From Anisus vortex (Eukaryota; Mollusca; Gastropoda; Planorbidae), in the NCBI GenBank assembly GCA_949126835.1, contig OX421495.1, positions 5,596,011 through 5,660,010 on the forward strand: DNA of 64,000 bases. Direction: 5' to 3'. The position numbers were made by a program, and so were the translations under genes. The notes beneath the pieces are model-generated. The model saw only the letters and a list, made by a program, of their open reading frames with translations, had not been told where the DNA came from and did not search any database. How positions within the stretch are numbered: position 1 is the first letter of the stretch; the number at the start of each line of letters is the position of its first letter. Below are positions 35,201-49,284 of the stretch, in pieces.

Positions 35201-35633
35201 CAACACAAACGAGCAAAGCGGCGGTTTGTGCTGCAGTCGGCGCGGCGTTGTCCTGCGAAGGCCAGATCCGAAGAGGTCATTGAATCATTAGTGTAAAACA
35301 TAGCCACGGGCCAGCGTGGATATCTCGTCGCAAGATAGAATTTTATCAGCGAGTGTGAAACGTACACCGGCGATGTAGAGAACAGCCTTGTTAGATAATC
35401 CCCCATTCAACCTTTTTTTTAATGTATCGGATACAAAACAAAATCTCTTCTTATACCCAGTACAGTTTACTTTAGATGTTAACCCTTTCACGGAACACAG
35501 ACACACTTTGCTCGAAGAATATTGCCCGTCTCATAACTACATGAAGTTGGGCGCAGGAGTTAATTTTGTTCAAAGTCGTTTATCATTTGCATGTCAGTCT
35601 GCACAGACTCCAATGTACGATGGCCTTTTTCCT

Positions 35634-36112
35634 TACAAAGCCAAATTTACCCACAAGTTTAGTAAGTTTTCCGAAACTGTCACAAACTTTCCAACAAAGC
35701 CAAATTCACCTACAAGTTTAGTAAGTTTTCCGAAACTGTCACAAACTTTCCAACAAAGCCAAATTCACCTACAAGTTTAGTAAATTTTCCGAAACTGTCA
35801 CAAACTTTCCAACAAAGCCAAATTCACCCACAAGTTTAGTAAGTTTTCCGAAACTGTCACAAACTTTCCAACAAAGACAAATTCACCCACAAGTTTAGTA
35901 AGTTTTCCGAAACTGTCACAAACTTTCCAACAAAGCCAAATTCACCCACAAGTTTAGTAAGTTTTCCGAAACTGTCACAAACTTTCCAACAAAGCCAAAT
36001 TCACCCACACGTTTAGTAAGTTTTCCGAAACTGTCACAAACTTTCCAACAAAGCCAAATTCACCCACACGTTTAGTAAGTTTTCCGAAACTGTCACATTC
36101 TTTCCAAACCCC
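35634..36112. repeat. ~59-bp minisatellite, about 8 copies
   Basis: The unit has AAAGCCAAATTCACCCACA, GTTTAGTAAGTTTTCCGAA and ACTGTCACAAACTTTCCAA. It is highly uniform, implying recent spread. The plus-strand open frame that starts at 35,388 runs into it. Confidence 0.93.
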
Positions 36113-36312
36113 CATGACTCATGCTTTTGTCCCGTGGCAGGATTGATCAACAAGACCCAAAGACATCGGCTGGCTTTTAACCTAGATGCATTACAACTTC
36201 ATCAGGAATCTACGCTCAAGCCTTAAGCTCATTGTAATCTGGCCTTATCAAATTCCGATACCCGGGTTGACGCCTTGTCAACGCCAACACAGTCGCCAGA
36301 AAGAAACAAAAA

Positions 36313-36450
36313 AAATGATATTAAGTTACTGGTTTTCCTGCTTTGTTCAGGTAATCCATTCCATGCCCGAATGCCACTCGGGAAGAAAGAGTACTTATAA
36401 GGGATAGGGAAAGTATTTTTGTCTTTATGCTTACATAAAAAAAAAAAATT
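36313..36450 (-). mobile_element. LINE 3'-end fragment (TAAGA-tail family)
   Basis: Minus-strand translation reads YSFFPSGIRAWNGLPEQSRK then TSNLISF, the clearest copy of the C-terminal motif. No tail is seen. Confidence 0.83.
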
Positions 36451-36732
36451 TAAAAAAATCGCCAATAAAAAGCTCTTATAATTATTATAAACGCAAACAC
36501 GGTACTGACCATACTAGATTGTGGTTGTGTTTGAAATGTCATTTCCCTGTATCGATTATAATTTTTTCTTAAAGAACAACGCTAACGGCATCAATTCCAC
36601 TGGTATAAATTATGAATAGTCATGACATTTAGCTTTCCTTAATGTCAACAACAACAAAAATTCACAAACACTTTTGTTCTCTTCTAATCAAACCAACAAA
36701 CGGAAATAAAAAAATATATAATTCGTGGTTTT

Positions 36733-36992
36733 AGCAATGGGGCACAGTAACCGAGCCGTAGCGCGTTCGACGGGCGATCCGAAGGACCTGTGTTCGAATC
36801 CTGGTTGAGCTTAGGATTTTTTTCCAGGACTTGGACTGAGTCTACCCAGCTCTGATGGGTACCTGACATTAATTGGGGTAAAGTAAAGGCGGCTGGACAT
36901 TGTGCTGGCCACACATCCCCTAGTATGCCGTGGCAACAAAAACTGGTGAAGGCTGCTACACCAGCCCTATGATCCGTTTGGTCCCTTAGCGT
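36733..36992 (+). mobile_element. tRNA-derived SINE (family 1), near full length
   Basis: Head CCGAGCCGTAGCGCGTTCGA with B-box-like TGTTCGAATCCTGG, body CCCAGCTCTGATGGGTACCT and GGCTGGACATTGTGCTGGCC, 3' end CCGTTTGGTCC. Confidence 0.88.
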
Positions 36993-37464
36993 CATATAAA
37001 AGCTTTGAATGGGTAAAATATTAGAGTAAGGAATAACATGCTAGTTAGGAAAAATTTAAAAAAAAAGAAAAACGAATACGTGATCATGAAATGAAATCAA
37101 ATAACTATTCAACAAATAACTATTAAAATACAAAAGACCTCTTCAGTGTTTTCATTGAATTTTAATTTTATTAAATTTGGTTGTTTTTGTCTCGCAATTT
37201 TTTCGTTTCAGGTTCAATGTTCACACTAAATTGGAAGCCGATGATTGGCATTGTTTGCTGGGTTAAGGTCACGCTCGATTAGACGCTCACGAGTGGCTTG
37301 TTTTCTGGGTCAAGGGTCACGTCTATTACGATGTCCACCACGTTTCGTGGGTCCAATAGGATTTGAGAGCAAATTTACCATCAGCCGGTTGCCACTAGCC
37401 ACTTCGAACTACTCTGATGGAAGCCAACGATTTCAGAACTTGATCAGGGTGAAAAGTAGAGAAC

Positions 37465-37586
37465 GAGTAGAACAGTAGAACAGTAGAACAGTAGAACAGT
37501 AGAACAGTAGAACAGTAGAACAGTAGAACAGTAGAACAGTAGAACAGTAGAACAGTAGAACAGTAGAACAGTAGAACAGTAGAACA
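37465..37586. repeat. 8-bp tandem repeat, about 15 copies
   Basis: Perfect or near-perfect AGTAGAAC units. Confidence 0.95.
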
Positions 37587-37773
37587 TCCCTCAATGTGAT
37601 CTTACATCAATGACACTACTAGCAGCCTCAAAATAGCGAAATACACCAGAAAGAAACTTTAAAAAAAATAATAAAAAAAATAAGGTAACGAAAATGTTTA
37701 AATGGACAGCATTTCACCCCAAACAACAAGTTTTCTGGAGTTAGCACTCATTCTCTTGCACTTCTTAGGGATT

Positions 37774-37809
<36 letters not shown>

Positions 37810-38284
37810 CTCCACCCTTTAACGGAAACCAACAATATATATCACGAAAAACGAAAACCAAGGATGGGCAATGAGAGGTGGGTGTCACCATAGGGGGAAG
37901 AACAGTCGCACCCAAATGCCATGTGGCATCTGCCAAACTGCTGCCGCCCTTATTATCACCCCTTAGGACCGTCATCGCGTTAACTCGAGTGGTTGAATCG
38001 GAACATTTTCTTCCTACCCAGCTATAAAAACAAGACAACACTGAAGTCACGTGTGTAAAAGGGGGAGGGGGGGATAAAAGCAATTTGCATTGATCAATGC
38101 CCCGCCCCCCGCCTCACCCGTTTGATTGCTGACCACGCCCTAACATGGTGGGATATAGTGTACGGTCAGAACCTGCAGGAATCGATACAAATCTGGTCAG
38201 ATATCGAATAATTGCCCGAACCGGACAAGCCGTGTAAACAAGGAGGATGTATATTACTTTATTATTATATTACTTTAAAGTGGC

Positions 38285-38572
38285 AGCAACTAGCTATGGT
38301 GTTTGTCGGCAAGAAAACGGGCACTGGCTGTGGTGTTTGTCGGCAAGAACAAGCGCTGGCTGTGGTGTCTGTCGGCAAGGACAGGCGCTAGCTATGGTGT
38401 CTGTCGGCAAGGACAGGCACTAGCTATGGTGTTTGTCGGCCAAGAACAAGCGCTGGCTATGGTGTTTATAAGCAAGGACAGGCGCTAGCTATGGTGTCTG
38501 TCGGCAGGGTCAGGAACTGGCTATGGTGTTTGTCGGCAAGGACAGGAACTGGCTATGGTGTTTGTATTAGCC
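38285..38572. repeat. ~32-bp minisatellite, about 9 copies
   Basis: The unit has GCTAGCTATGGTGTCTGTCG followed by GCAAGGACAGGC, with variants. Confidence 0.9.
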
Positions 38573-38764
38573 TCAACCATCTTGGGTAAAAGAAAACGAC
38601 ACACCCACCCCGGCTACACTTTTGTTCAACTCAATTTAAAATAATATGATTAAATCTTTCATTACTTGAAGAAAAATAATTAGCCCCACGGGCAATTTCT
38701 GGGATTCAATTCTAATCAGTCAATACAAATTTAACGATCGATTTTTTAAGGCCCCATTCAACCA

Positions 38765-39366
38765 CACACACATGTATACAACCCACACATACATACATAC
38801 ATGCATACAACACACACACACGCATACAACACACACGTAGGCTATACAACACACACATACACCTTTAACCCACACACAGACCTACAACACACAGACCTTG
38901 AACACACACAGACCTACAACACACACATAACCACAACACACAAAGACCTTGAACAAACACAGACCTACAACACACTCAGAACAACAACACACATAGACCT
39001 TGAACAGACACAGACCTACAACACGCAGACCTACAACACACACAGAACTACAACATACCCACGCCTACAACGTACACATACTAACAACATACACAGACCT
39101 ACAACATTATCTACGCCTACAAAGTAGACCTACAGTAGACACAGACCTACAATACACACAGAACTACAACACACATAGAACTACAACACACATAGACCTT
39201 GAACAAACACAGACCAACAACACACACAGACCTACAACACACACAGACCTACAATATACCCACGCCTACAACGTACACGTACCAACAACATACACATACC
39301 TACAACATTCCCACGCCTACAAAGTAGACCTACAGTAGACACAGACCTACAACATACACAGACCTA
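38765..39366. repeat. CA-rich repeat, CACACAGACCTACAACA type
   Basis: Irregular 10-17-bp units cover about 600 bp. Within it, a longer block from about 38,998 to 39,130 is repeated at 39,190-39,345, a higher-order duplication of about 190 bp. Confidence 0.88.
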
Positions 39367-39774
39367 TAGCCTATAAGTGATAGTATAATTGTGGTTAAAT
39401 CGAGTCGCAGTACAGAACTGACATTTAGCTAGGTGCGACTGCCATGGTTGTTGACGCTAGCAACCAGTCCACAAAGGGATGTAACTCAAATCTCCACTCG
39501 TTGCTTGTGGTGCTCCCAGTGGGGATTGGGTGATCTAATGACCTAATTATTTGATTGATTTGTAGATCTTGCTCCGGGAAGGGGGGGGGCGTCACACCTA
39601 CCGCCTCCCATTTCATAATAAAATAAAAATACGGAATAGCACGATTCTAATGAATTCGATTCACCATTTTATTAATTAGCTTCTTCGTAGAACTGTTGGG
39701 CATTCCACTACAGGCCAAGTAGTTCAGTCACCTTTTAGTTGTATATACCAGGATGTTATTAACACTTTCTTCTA

Positions 39775-39910
39775 TCTACCATGTACTCTGACGGGTACCT
39801 GAGCTTAGCTGGAGGAAAGTAAAGGCTGATGTGCATAGTGCTGGCCGCACAATCCCCTAGTATGTACAGATGGATCAATTTGGTCAGACCGGATATTTTA
39901 CTTTACTTAC
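39775..39910 (+). mobile_element. SINE family 1, 3' half
   Basis: TCTGACGGGTACCTGAG, GTGCTGGCCGCACAATCCCC, GATCAATTTGGTCAGACCGG and ACTTTACTTAC. Confidence 0.78.
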
Positions 39911-41544
<1,634 letters not shown>

Positions 41545-43426
41545 TTATGTGGCTATAGGTTCTTGTTCTTGACAGTAAAATTAAATACAAACCTGTCACC
41601 GTTATTTAACTGCGAAGCAGGACTAAGAGAGGGAGAACATCTGAGCCCTCTATTATTTTCTATGTTTATTAATGACTTAGATTCTTATTTAGAACTAAAA
41701 GGCGCAAGTAGCTTAACTATCAGCAACGATAACAACGCAGATTTACTAAAAATATTCACATTATTATATGCTGACGACACAACAATCCTAGCTAAAACCG
41801 CAAAAGAATTACAGAAAAACTTAAACATTTACAGTAACTATTGCAAGGAGAACCACTTAAACATAAATGAAGATAAGACCAAAATAATGATATTCGGTAG
41901 AAAGGGTAGGGTAGGAAATCAGAAATTTGTACTAAATAATAATATAATAGAAATAGTTTCTAAATTTAAATACCTGGGAATAATCTTCTCAGCTAACGGT
42001 TCTTTCTCAGAACACAGGAAATATTGTAAGATGAAAGGTACTAATGCTATGTTCAATCTTCTCAGAAAATGCCATACACTAAGCTTGCCCATAGATAGTC
42101 AAATTGATCTATTTGATCAAACAGTACTACCTATACTAACCTACGGTTGCGAACTATGGGGTATGGAAAATTGTGACATTTTAGAAAATATTAGACTAAG
42201 ATATTTTAAGATGATTTTAAAATTGAACACAAAAACACCAAATTATGTAGTCCTAGGCGAAACAGGCAAACTTTATATAAGATCATTTATTTAAAAAAGA
42301 ATGTTACACTTCTGGATCAAAATAGCGACCGGCAAAGAAAGCAGGATTTCTAAAATAATATATAACATTTTACTTAAAGAGCACCTGGTTGAAAAATGCA
42401 AATGGTCCGCCAATATAAAGTTACAACTGGAACAACTAGGATTAGGATATATTTGGTTAGAACAAGATATAATAGATACTAAACTTTCAAAATCAATAAT
42501 TAACTTACGTATAAATGATCAAAGTAAACAAGAACTTTATGAGAGTATGCAAATAAGCAATAAAGGTAAATTATATAGCGCTCTAAAATATAAATCTGAC
42601 TGGGAAAATATTCCACCCTTTTTAAATAAATTACATCTGAAAGAAGCTATCTATATAGTAAAAATACGAACAAGTAACAATAATTTCCCTGTTGAACTGG
42701 GTCGCCACTCCAGAATAGATTATAATTTAAGATTATGTCCCCTTTGCTTAAAAGATATAGGAGATGGATTTCACTATTTACTCCAATGTGTGCACTTCAA
42801 TGCCCAACGAAAAATGTATCTAAAAAAATATTACTATAACAGACCTAATGTAGAAAAAATGTCGGACCTGCTTAATTCTAGCTCTCTAAAAGAACTTAAA
42901 AAACTAAGCATATTTTCAAAAATATTAGTATCTGCTTTTAAAAAATGAAAAAAAGGTTAGAAATGTTTAAGTATTTTAACTTGTTGGTTTGTCACTATGC
43001 TAATGAGAGATAGTCGTAGAAGAAATGTAATATACTAAGCCGCAAGAAAAATTGTGAATGATTTCTTAAATGTTTGTTCTCACTATGTTAATGCTGTGCA
43101 GGTCTAATGAAAGTGATTTACCTGTATGTCTATGTTAGTAAATTAAGTTGTTGTTTTTTTTGTTTTTTTTCTTTGTTAGTTTTTTCCCCCCAAAAATTGT
43201 ATTATAAACTAAATTATCCCCCCTGAATTTTCTTTTAGGATACCTTTAATTAATAAATTTTTTATTACTTTCATTTTTATTACTAATATTGGTATTACTA
43301 TTATTGTTCAATTTATTATTCACAAATGCTATAATTTTCTTATGTTTTTGACTATGCCTTTATTGTACCTATGTACTATGTGGCAAATAAATATTGTTCA
43401 TTGTTCATTGTTCATTGTTTTCAACT
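41545..43426 (+). mobile_element. LINE (non-LTR retrotransposon), 5'-truncated
   Basis: It begins inside the reverse transcriptase domain, continues through the C-terminal part and an AT-rich 3' UTR, and ends in a short (ATTGTTC)n tail. 5' truncation and a microsatellite tail are typical of target-primed reverse transcription. A second copy of the last 70 bp is at about 52.7 kb. The clade is not assigned. Confidence 0.92.
41563..42948 (+). pseudogene. LINE reverse transcriptase, C-terminal half with one in-frame stop
   Basis: One reading frame is interrupted only by TAA at 42,292-42,294; the same frame resumes at once and runs to a terminal stop at 42,948. Visible motifs are GLREGEHLSPLLF, the catalytic YADD (41,767-41,778) in LLYADDTTILAK, and LNINEDKTKIM and FKYLGI after it. 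Further on are a YGCELWG thumb-like segment and a zinc-knuckle-like C-x2-C-x9-H-x4-C (42,736-42,789) of the kind found at the C terminus of several LINE proteins. The endonuclease and first RT motifs are missing, so it is non-functional. Confidence 0.93.
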
Positions 43427-43559
43427 GTCATCAGGGCGTGGAATGGGTTCCCTGGCAAACCAAAACAACATTTAAAAAAACAACAACATTATTTTAACAA
43501 CATAAAATCAAAACGAAAAAAAATGCAAAAGACTACATCCCTAAATATGGATAAGCGCA

Positions 43560-45425
43560 TGACTCAATAATCAATAACAGGATGAAGATCTCTCAGCCGG
43601 CCTACAGTCACAGCTAAGGCAATTAAAATGCAAACCACGATCTTAAAGTAAACAATAGACACCCCCCACACACACAAGATTACAGCACCCACGCCCCTTA
43701 ACCAGAGACACAGTACCAATACGATATGTAAAACAACTAAATCAAATAACAATAAGGGTGAGAAAGGAATAAATATTATATCTTCATGTTTTTTTTTCGG
43801 AGAATAATTATATTGAATCCTGTCTACATTTCTTGGAAGACCAATTTCCATTGGCAACGACAGACCTACCACAGAACATGAAAATCTTTACTCTAATATG
43901 TTCATTTGTGGACGTAAAAGTAAAGTAGGCCAACCCGTCGGACCAAGCTGATCACGGGGACAGTGAAGCAGCATTCACCAGTTTCTGTGGCCACGCCGCG
44001 GCACGCTAGGGGATGTGTGGCCAGCACAATGCCCAGCCGCATTTACTTTACCTCAACTAGTATCAGGTGCCCATCAGAGCTGGGTGGTCTCAGGGGCACC
44101 CTCAGGACCAGACTCGGGAACATATCCTAGCCTTCACTAAGGATTCGAACCCGGAACCTGCGGTACGCCAGCCGAACGCGCTGCCACTCGGCCACCGTTT
44201 GATAGACGTAATTAATTTAGCATTCTTCGGTAGTTTGACCCTCTTACTATCAGAAACAAAACACGGGCGGCAAGGTAAAGAAAGAAAGCCGACTTTGTGT
44301 GAACATCCACACGTGTGAAGTTATATGGGTGGAAGAGGCATGATTTGAAGTGTGTTTTTTTTTTTAATCTAGGTTCGTTGTTACTTGCCGGTAGATATAA
44401 ATGATGAAGAGCACAACACCCCCCCCCCGGGCGGATTACTGCACCCCGCCCCGAAACAGAGACACAGTGCTCATGTGATATGTAAATCAGCTAAAGCATC
44501 CACCGCCACCTCACCACCGCCACCCCCTTTTCACTGAACAATAAAGGTGAGAAAAGCAAGAAATGTCGAGAAATGTCGTTTTGGTTTTCTGTGAATCGTA
44601 ACCCGTCTGCGTTTCTTGAAAGAACACACAAAAAAACAGAACATTTCCATTGGCAACCGCAGACATACCACAAAACATTAAAATCTTTGATAAAATATAA
44701 TACGTCCATTTATAGGCACACTCTGTGTAATTAACTTTACATTCTTCGGTAGTTCGACCCTCATATTACCACCAGAAACACAACACTGGATCCAAGGAAG
44801 AGAATCCAAAATTTGTGTAAATATTTACAAGTGTATATTCATTTGGTTTGAACTGGGGGAGGGGGGGGGGGACATGATTTATGAGCATATTTCCTAATCT
44901 AATTTTGTAGAATGTATTCCTAAGCATATATTTACAAAAAAACAAAAAAAGAACTTGCTGGTCGATCTAAAGGGTGACCCCTGCTTTTTTTTAGATTACT
45001 GCGCCCCGCCTCCCCCCTTTGAATCCTAAACATGTCCTTAAAAACAACTACCCCCAGCCCCCCCCCCACCAGAAAAAAAAACACAAGGGTGAGAAAAATA
45101 ATAAATGTCCACAAATTAAATGTCACAATGGTTTTCTCAGAATTGTGACCCGTCCACAATTCTAGGAAGACCAATGATAATAGAACAATTCCGTTGGCAA
45201 CCACATACGCACCCATACCATACAACATTAAAATCTTTGGTGTCTAATATGTTCATATTATGTAGATGTTATTCCATGTAAATTTACTTTGCATTCCTCT
45301 TATAATTAGAAAAACAACGCGGGGGCGAAGGTAAAGAATACCAAATGTATGTGAATATATCCAATATCCATACGTGTTGATTAATTTGGGGGAAAAGGGA
45401 TGGGGGGATGATTTAAGAGCTTCTT
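43560..45425. repeat. Diverged threefold tandem duplication (~510-550-bp unit)
   Basis: Shared landmarks recur in order: AGAGACACAGT, GGTGAGAAA, TTCTTGGAAGA, TTCC(A/G)TTGGCAAC (about 43,845, 44,645 and 45,190), AACATTAAAATCTTT and CATTCTTCGG. Spacing is about 800 bp with a 290-bp SINE in the first copy, then about 545 bp. Confidence 0.8.
43913..44203 (-). mobile_element. tRNA-derived SINE (family 1), full length
   Basis: Minus-strand head GGTGGCCGAGTGGCAGCGCG (A-box-like) and GGGTTCGAATCC (B box), full body, and a GTAAAGTAAAAG complement tail. It interrupts the first copy of the local triplication. Confidence 0.9.
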
Positions 45426-45485
45426 TCTTTCCTAATGTATGTTTGCTGTTTTTCTTTGTCATGCAATGTCTATGTTTTCAAGTGA

Positions 45486-45785
45486 GGCCTTGCAGCAGAT
45501 GACAAAACAAGACCCCATCAGCCAACAGATAGCAGCTATACGGAAAAAGAGATTAGCAACGCCTCAGCAAGCCAGCTGAAGACATCACGAGACAAGCTCT
45601 CCAATGGAACCCACAGGGCCAATGAAAAGCTGGGCAGGCCCAGGACAACGCGGAGAAGATCACGCGAGGAAGAAATGAAGCAGTGCGGCATGACGTGTGG
45701 TGAACTAAAGAAATCCGCTCCAGAACCGAGTGCGTAGGAGACATGTTGCTGAGGCACTTTGTTCCATAAGGAATGCAAGGAAAAC
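45486..45785 (+). pseudogene. Frameshifted C-terminal remnant of another LINE polyprotein
   Basis: Short overlapping frames read ITRQALQWNPQGQ then, one frame over, KLGRPRTTRRRSREEEMKQC and GMTCGELKKSA, then NRVRRRHVAEALCSI-like residues. The G-R-P-x-T-T-x-R-R block followed by E-x-M-K and G-x-T-x-G-E-L is the familiar C-terminal end of many animal LINE endonuclease/RT proteins. At least two frameshifts and one stop are present. Confidence 0.75.
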
Positions 45786-46799
45786 AGTCAATCAGACGCC
45801 TCTATATTAAGAACTGAAAAAAAAGGGCTTGGACCAAACAGCCTCTCAAATGATAGCCCTGAGTGAACTGCAGGTGCATCAGAATTTCTGGCAAGCTTGG
45901 CGTACGCGATGACATAGAAGCAGACACACTTCGTCCCAGTAAAAGAGAAAAAAAGTCCGGGCGAGTCTTGACCGATTTTTTTTATGTCCAAGCGGCCTGA
46001 ATTCCAACCACCAGCTCGATTCCCCCGCTGATCCTGATGGAACATTTTGCGTCAATCATATGTCAGGCGTCAAATCTGATGTCTTGCGGTGCACGACATT
46101 CTTTTACTAGAGGGAGGGGGGAAAAGTGAAAGAGAGAGAGAGAGAGAGAGAGAGATGAGACATTTAAAGTCACACATTAAAAACAAGAATAGAACGAGAA
46201 TGTCCATACAGCCTATTCCCCCAACTTTCCTCCCAAAACCAACGTCAAAATAAGAAAGAAAAACCAATAAGCCCACATAATGTGAAATATCACGCCAATA
46301 AAATACCAATAAATCCAGAGAAATGGGACAAGAAAAAAAGTAACCGGCCTTGGCTCAAAACGAGGTTCGCGTGCAAGCAGCGCGATGCGTGTCTTTTTTT
46401 TTAAATATAATATATAAGACGATTATCTATACTATTCTATAACATTACTCGTGACGAAACTATAGGCATTGGGCACAGAGAAAACACACAATCACGCCGG
46501 TACGGTAACCGGGCGCTCTGGAGGACCGGTGACCCCGGGAGGGGCGGGGAGGGATGGCACATTCTCAAGGCTTTTGTTCCAACCATCACATTGACACACA
46601 CTAAGTAAAATGATGTGTAGTAAGTCAGAGCGAGTTTTTACCAAGTAGGCCTGCTAATGATACGTAGTGTTACGCTGCCGTAATCTATGTCTCAGACGCG
46701 CGGTTTAAATGCCCCTAACAATACTCAAATCATCATCATCATAATGGTCCTCGTGGCACGAAAAAACATCGTTCGCAATCTTTCGAGGCAAGGTATATA

Positions 46800-46982
46800 A
46801 GGGAATTATGTGGCCGGCACAATGCACATCCACTTTCAGTTTACCCAAACTAATGTCTGAGCTTGGTAAACTCAAGTGGCATTCTCCAGACCCGGGTGAA
46901 CAAAAAAATCATGTTGTTCACAAAGATTCGACCAAGGGGACCTTTCAGTACGCCATCTGTAAGGCCGCTGGACCAAGACCAT
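46800..46982 (-). mobile_element. SINE family 1, diverged partial copy
   Basis: GTGGCCGGCACAATGCAC, TTTACCCAAACTAATGTCTG and CTCCAGACCCGGGTG match the family complement; the head is degraded. Confidence 0.72.
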
Positions 46983-47009
46983 TGTATTAACCGGGCACCA
47001 TATTATGTA

Positions 47010-47128
47010 AAAGGATAATAAATAAATAAATAAATATGAGACTTATATAGCGCATATCCCTTTCCCGTTGGGAACAGTTCTATGCGCTGCTGTAAACATA
47101 GTGCTGCCTGCTGGCACAAATAATAAGG
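47010..47128 (-). mobile_element. SINE family 2, 3' half
   Basis: The minus strand reads TTTGTGCCAGCAGGCAGCAC, GTTTACAGCAGCGCATAG and a GCGCTATATAAG end with an (AAAT)n-type tail complement (AATAAATAAATAAATA on the plus strand). Confidence 0.75.
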
Positions 47129-47657
47129 GAATCCATCTTTTTTTAAAAACATATTTCTCTTGTTTGTTTTTTTATTTCCCATTTTCAAACAAGAAGCAGC
47201 CAAATGAAACACTGAGCTCACAAACATCACATAGGGGACTTGTGGGATATGGCCTCGCGCCAAACTGTCACTGTTGGGCCCAGATTGTGTGTCAGCTTTC
47301 TCAAGTGACGGGAAAAGACCACACACACACACACTCTCCCCACACCCAAAGTCCAACATTTGCATAGAATTCGCCGCCTTGTCACTTTTTGAACAGAACA
47401 GAGAGTCAGTCGGAAGCCTTTATTTTTGTCTCTGTACGACTCTTTCTTCAATGCAATGATGATCTCGAAAACCTTGTATTAGCAACAGTAATCATACAAC
47501 CCGTCGTGGTGTCACCATTTAGAGACAAAGCAAAAGCCAATAATTGATACATTCTATCTTTCGGTCATGTCAGTTGTTGTTTTTTCAGAAGAAAAAAAAA
47601 TGTTTTATGAGCTTAAGGCTTAAGGAGTATGAGAGGTGACGAGGAACTGTTACTCAC

Positions 47658-47697
47658 TCTCCCGTGTAGGTTGCCCTGCCTAGTGTGTGTTGCGTCA
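47658..47697 (-). other. Candidate alternative short exon upstream of the PLC-beta PH exons
   Basis: A 40-bp segment is bounded by a strong-looking acceptor (run of T then CAG) and a consensus donor (GGGAGA/gtgagt). Read in the frame that would join in phase 0 to the exon at 27,716, it gives 13 residues, DATHTRQGNLHGR, with no stop. The first base would complete a codon such as GAT after a KWD motif. No homology to PLC-beta proteins is recognised and a 20-kb intron would be needed, so it may be chance. Confidence 0.15.
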
Positions 47698-48241
47698 CTG
47701 AAAAAAATTATTGAAATCCAAATCAGACAATAAACTTGTATAAAGCATGACCCTGAGTAACCCATGGGTACAGAAGTGCCAAGTTATACCAGAAGCATGC
47801 GATCAGGACAGGGGGGGGGGGGGCGAAACCAGGATATCTGTGGAGGGGGGGGGGGGGCGGGGGGGGATTTCGAGTGAAAAACTTTTACTAAATATTTTTC
47901 AAATTAAAAAAAAAAGTCTATCATTAACTAATTGTAAAATTATTTTTTCTCCAAATTGTCAAGAAAGAGGCTTAGCCACACACACACCCCTTCCCCCGGG
48001 CTCCCACACGGATTCACCCTTGGATCAGGCTTACACGTGGATGTTAAAATGAAGCAAAGACAAAGAAACAAAGAAGATGTCACGCATTATACATTATACG
48101 GTGAATTTTTTTCTTTTCTAAGCAAGTCGCTGCGGCCTTTTAAGTGTCAGTCACTGGATCCCAAGCTTTTCTGTAACCTAAACAATGACGTGTGGCTTAT
48201 GCAACGCTAATGCGGTATGGCTTATTATGCAACGGGGGGGG

Positions 48242-48500
48242 GGGGGAGGTGGCCGAGCGGCAGCGCGTTCGTCTGGCGTACGGAAGGTCCTCGGTTCAAA
48301 TCCTGGTGAAGGTTGGGATTTGTTTTTCGGGTCTGGGGGGGGGGGGGTCGCTGAACCTACCCAGCTCTGATGGGTACCTGGCAATTTAGTTGGGGGTAAA
48401 GTAAAGGCGACTGGGCATTGTGACGGCCACACAATCACCTCGTATGCCGTTGCCAAAGAAACTGGTGAACGCTGCTACACCGACCCAATGGTTTCTCTAC
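48242..48500 (+). mobile_element. tRNA-derived SINE (family 1), near full length
   Basis: Head GGTGGCCGAGCGGCAGCGCG and CGGTTCAAATCCTGG, body through GGGCATTGTGACGGCCACAC and AACTGGTGAACGCTGCTACA. A G12 run immediately precedes it and a G13 run lies inside. Confidence 0.88.
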
Positions 48501-49284
48501 CTTGATAGCTAATTCAGCAAAATAAAATGTAACGGAACAATAAAATGGTAAGATCAAGGGCAGATAGCACAACAGGGGCACAATCTAAGTAAGACATTCA
48601 GTTACAAATACTTCTAGTATTCACTGTGCCGTGAAGACACCCTGATCAGGTTGAGATAGACAGAGCAGGTGGTAGATAAATATACCTTCAAACTGATAAA
48701 CTGTGGGTCATAGATGTATGTATTCAGAAAAAGAAAAAAACAAACTAAAGACTAGACGAAGTGCGACAGACCAAGATTGGATGGTCATCCAGCACTCAAG
48801 CCTGACCATCAGACTTACTACAGCATTTTTTAAAGTTATATGATAACAAGCACCGAAATAGAATTAGATACTAGATGCTTAATCCACATACACCCCAAAA
48901 CCTACTTTGTATAATATATGAATCTTAAACAATGACAATTTTTAAACCATTAAAACATAGATCTATGTGGAAAAACAGATAACAGTGTATGGTGGACTCA
49001 CGCGCACATACATACACACACACACACTGTGTGCCAATTAACCTGTTCTCCAGAAAGCACCGAAGCGTTCTAAAAATGAAGCAGGGCATGACCATTTTGT
49101 TCTCTCGATCGACTCGGAAACTAAAGATAAGAGAACTGCTGTAAATTATGGCTGGATATGTAGTAATAAGCTTATTAAGGGGGGTGGGGGGTATGTAATG
49201 TCACGACGAATCAGATTGTCTTTCAAATTCGGATTTAAAAGCATCTATTGTTTACGGTAGCTTCTTTCAAATGTGAAAATTGTG

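Larger units (their letters stand above)
45786..48241. other. No confident gene; SINE fragments and one candidate short exon
   Basis: A (GA)n at 46,134-46,154 and G-runs at 47,812-47,866. The splice-bounded 40-bp segment at 47,658 is listed separately. Confidence 0.45.

Noticed and set aside
38285..38572. Evenly spaced ~32-bp repeats
   Set aside because: No unique spacers; a simple minisatellite.
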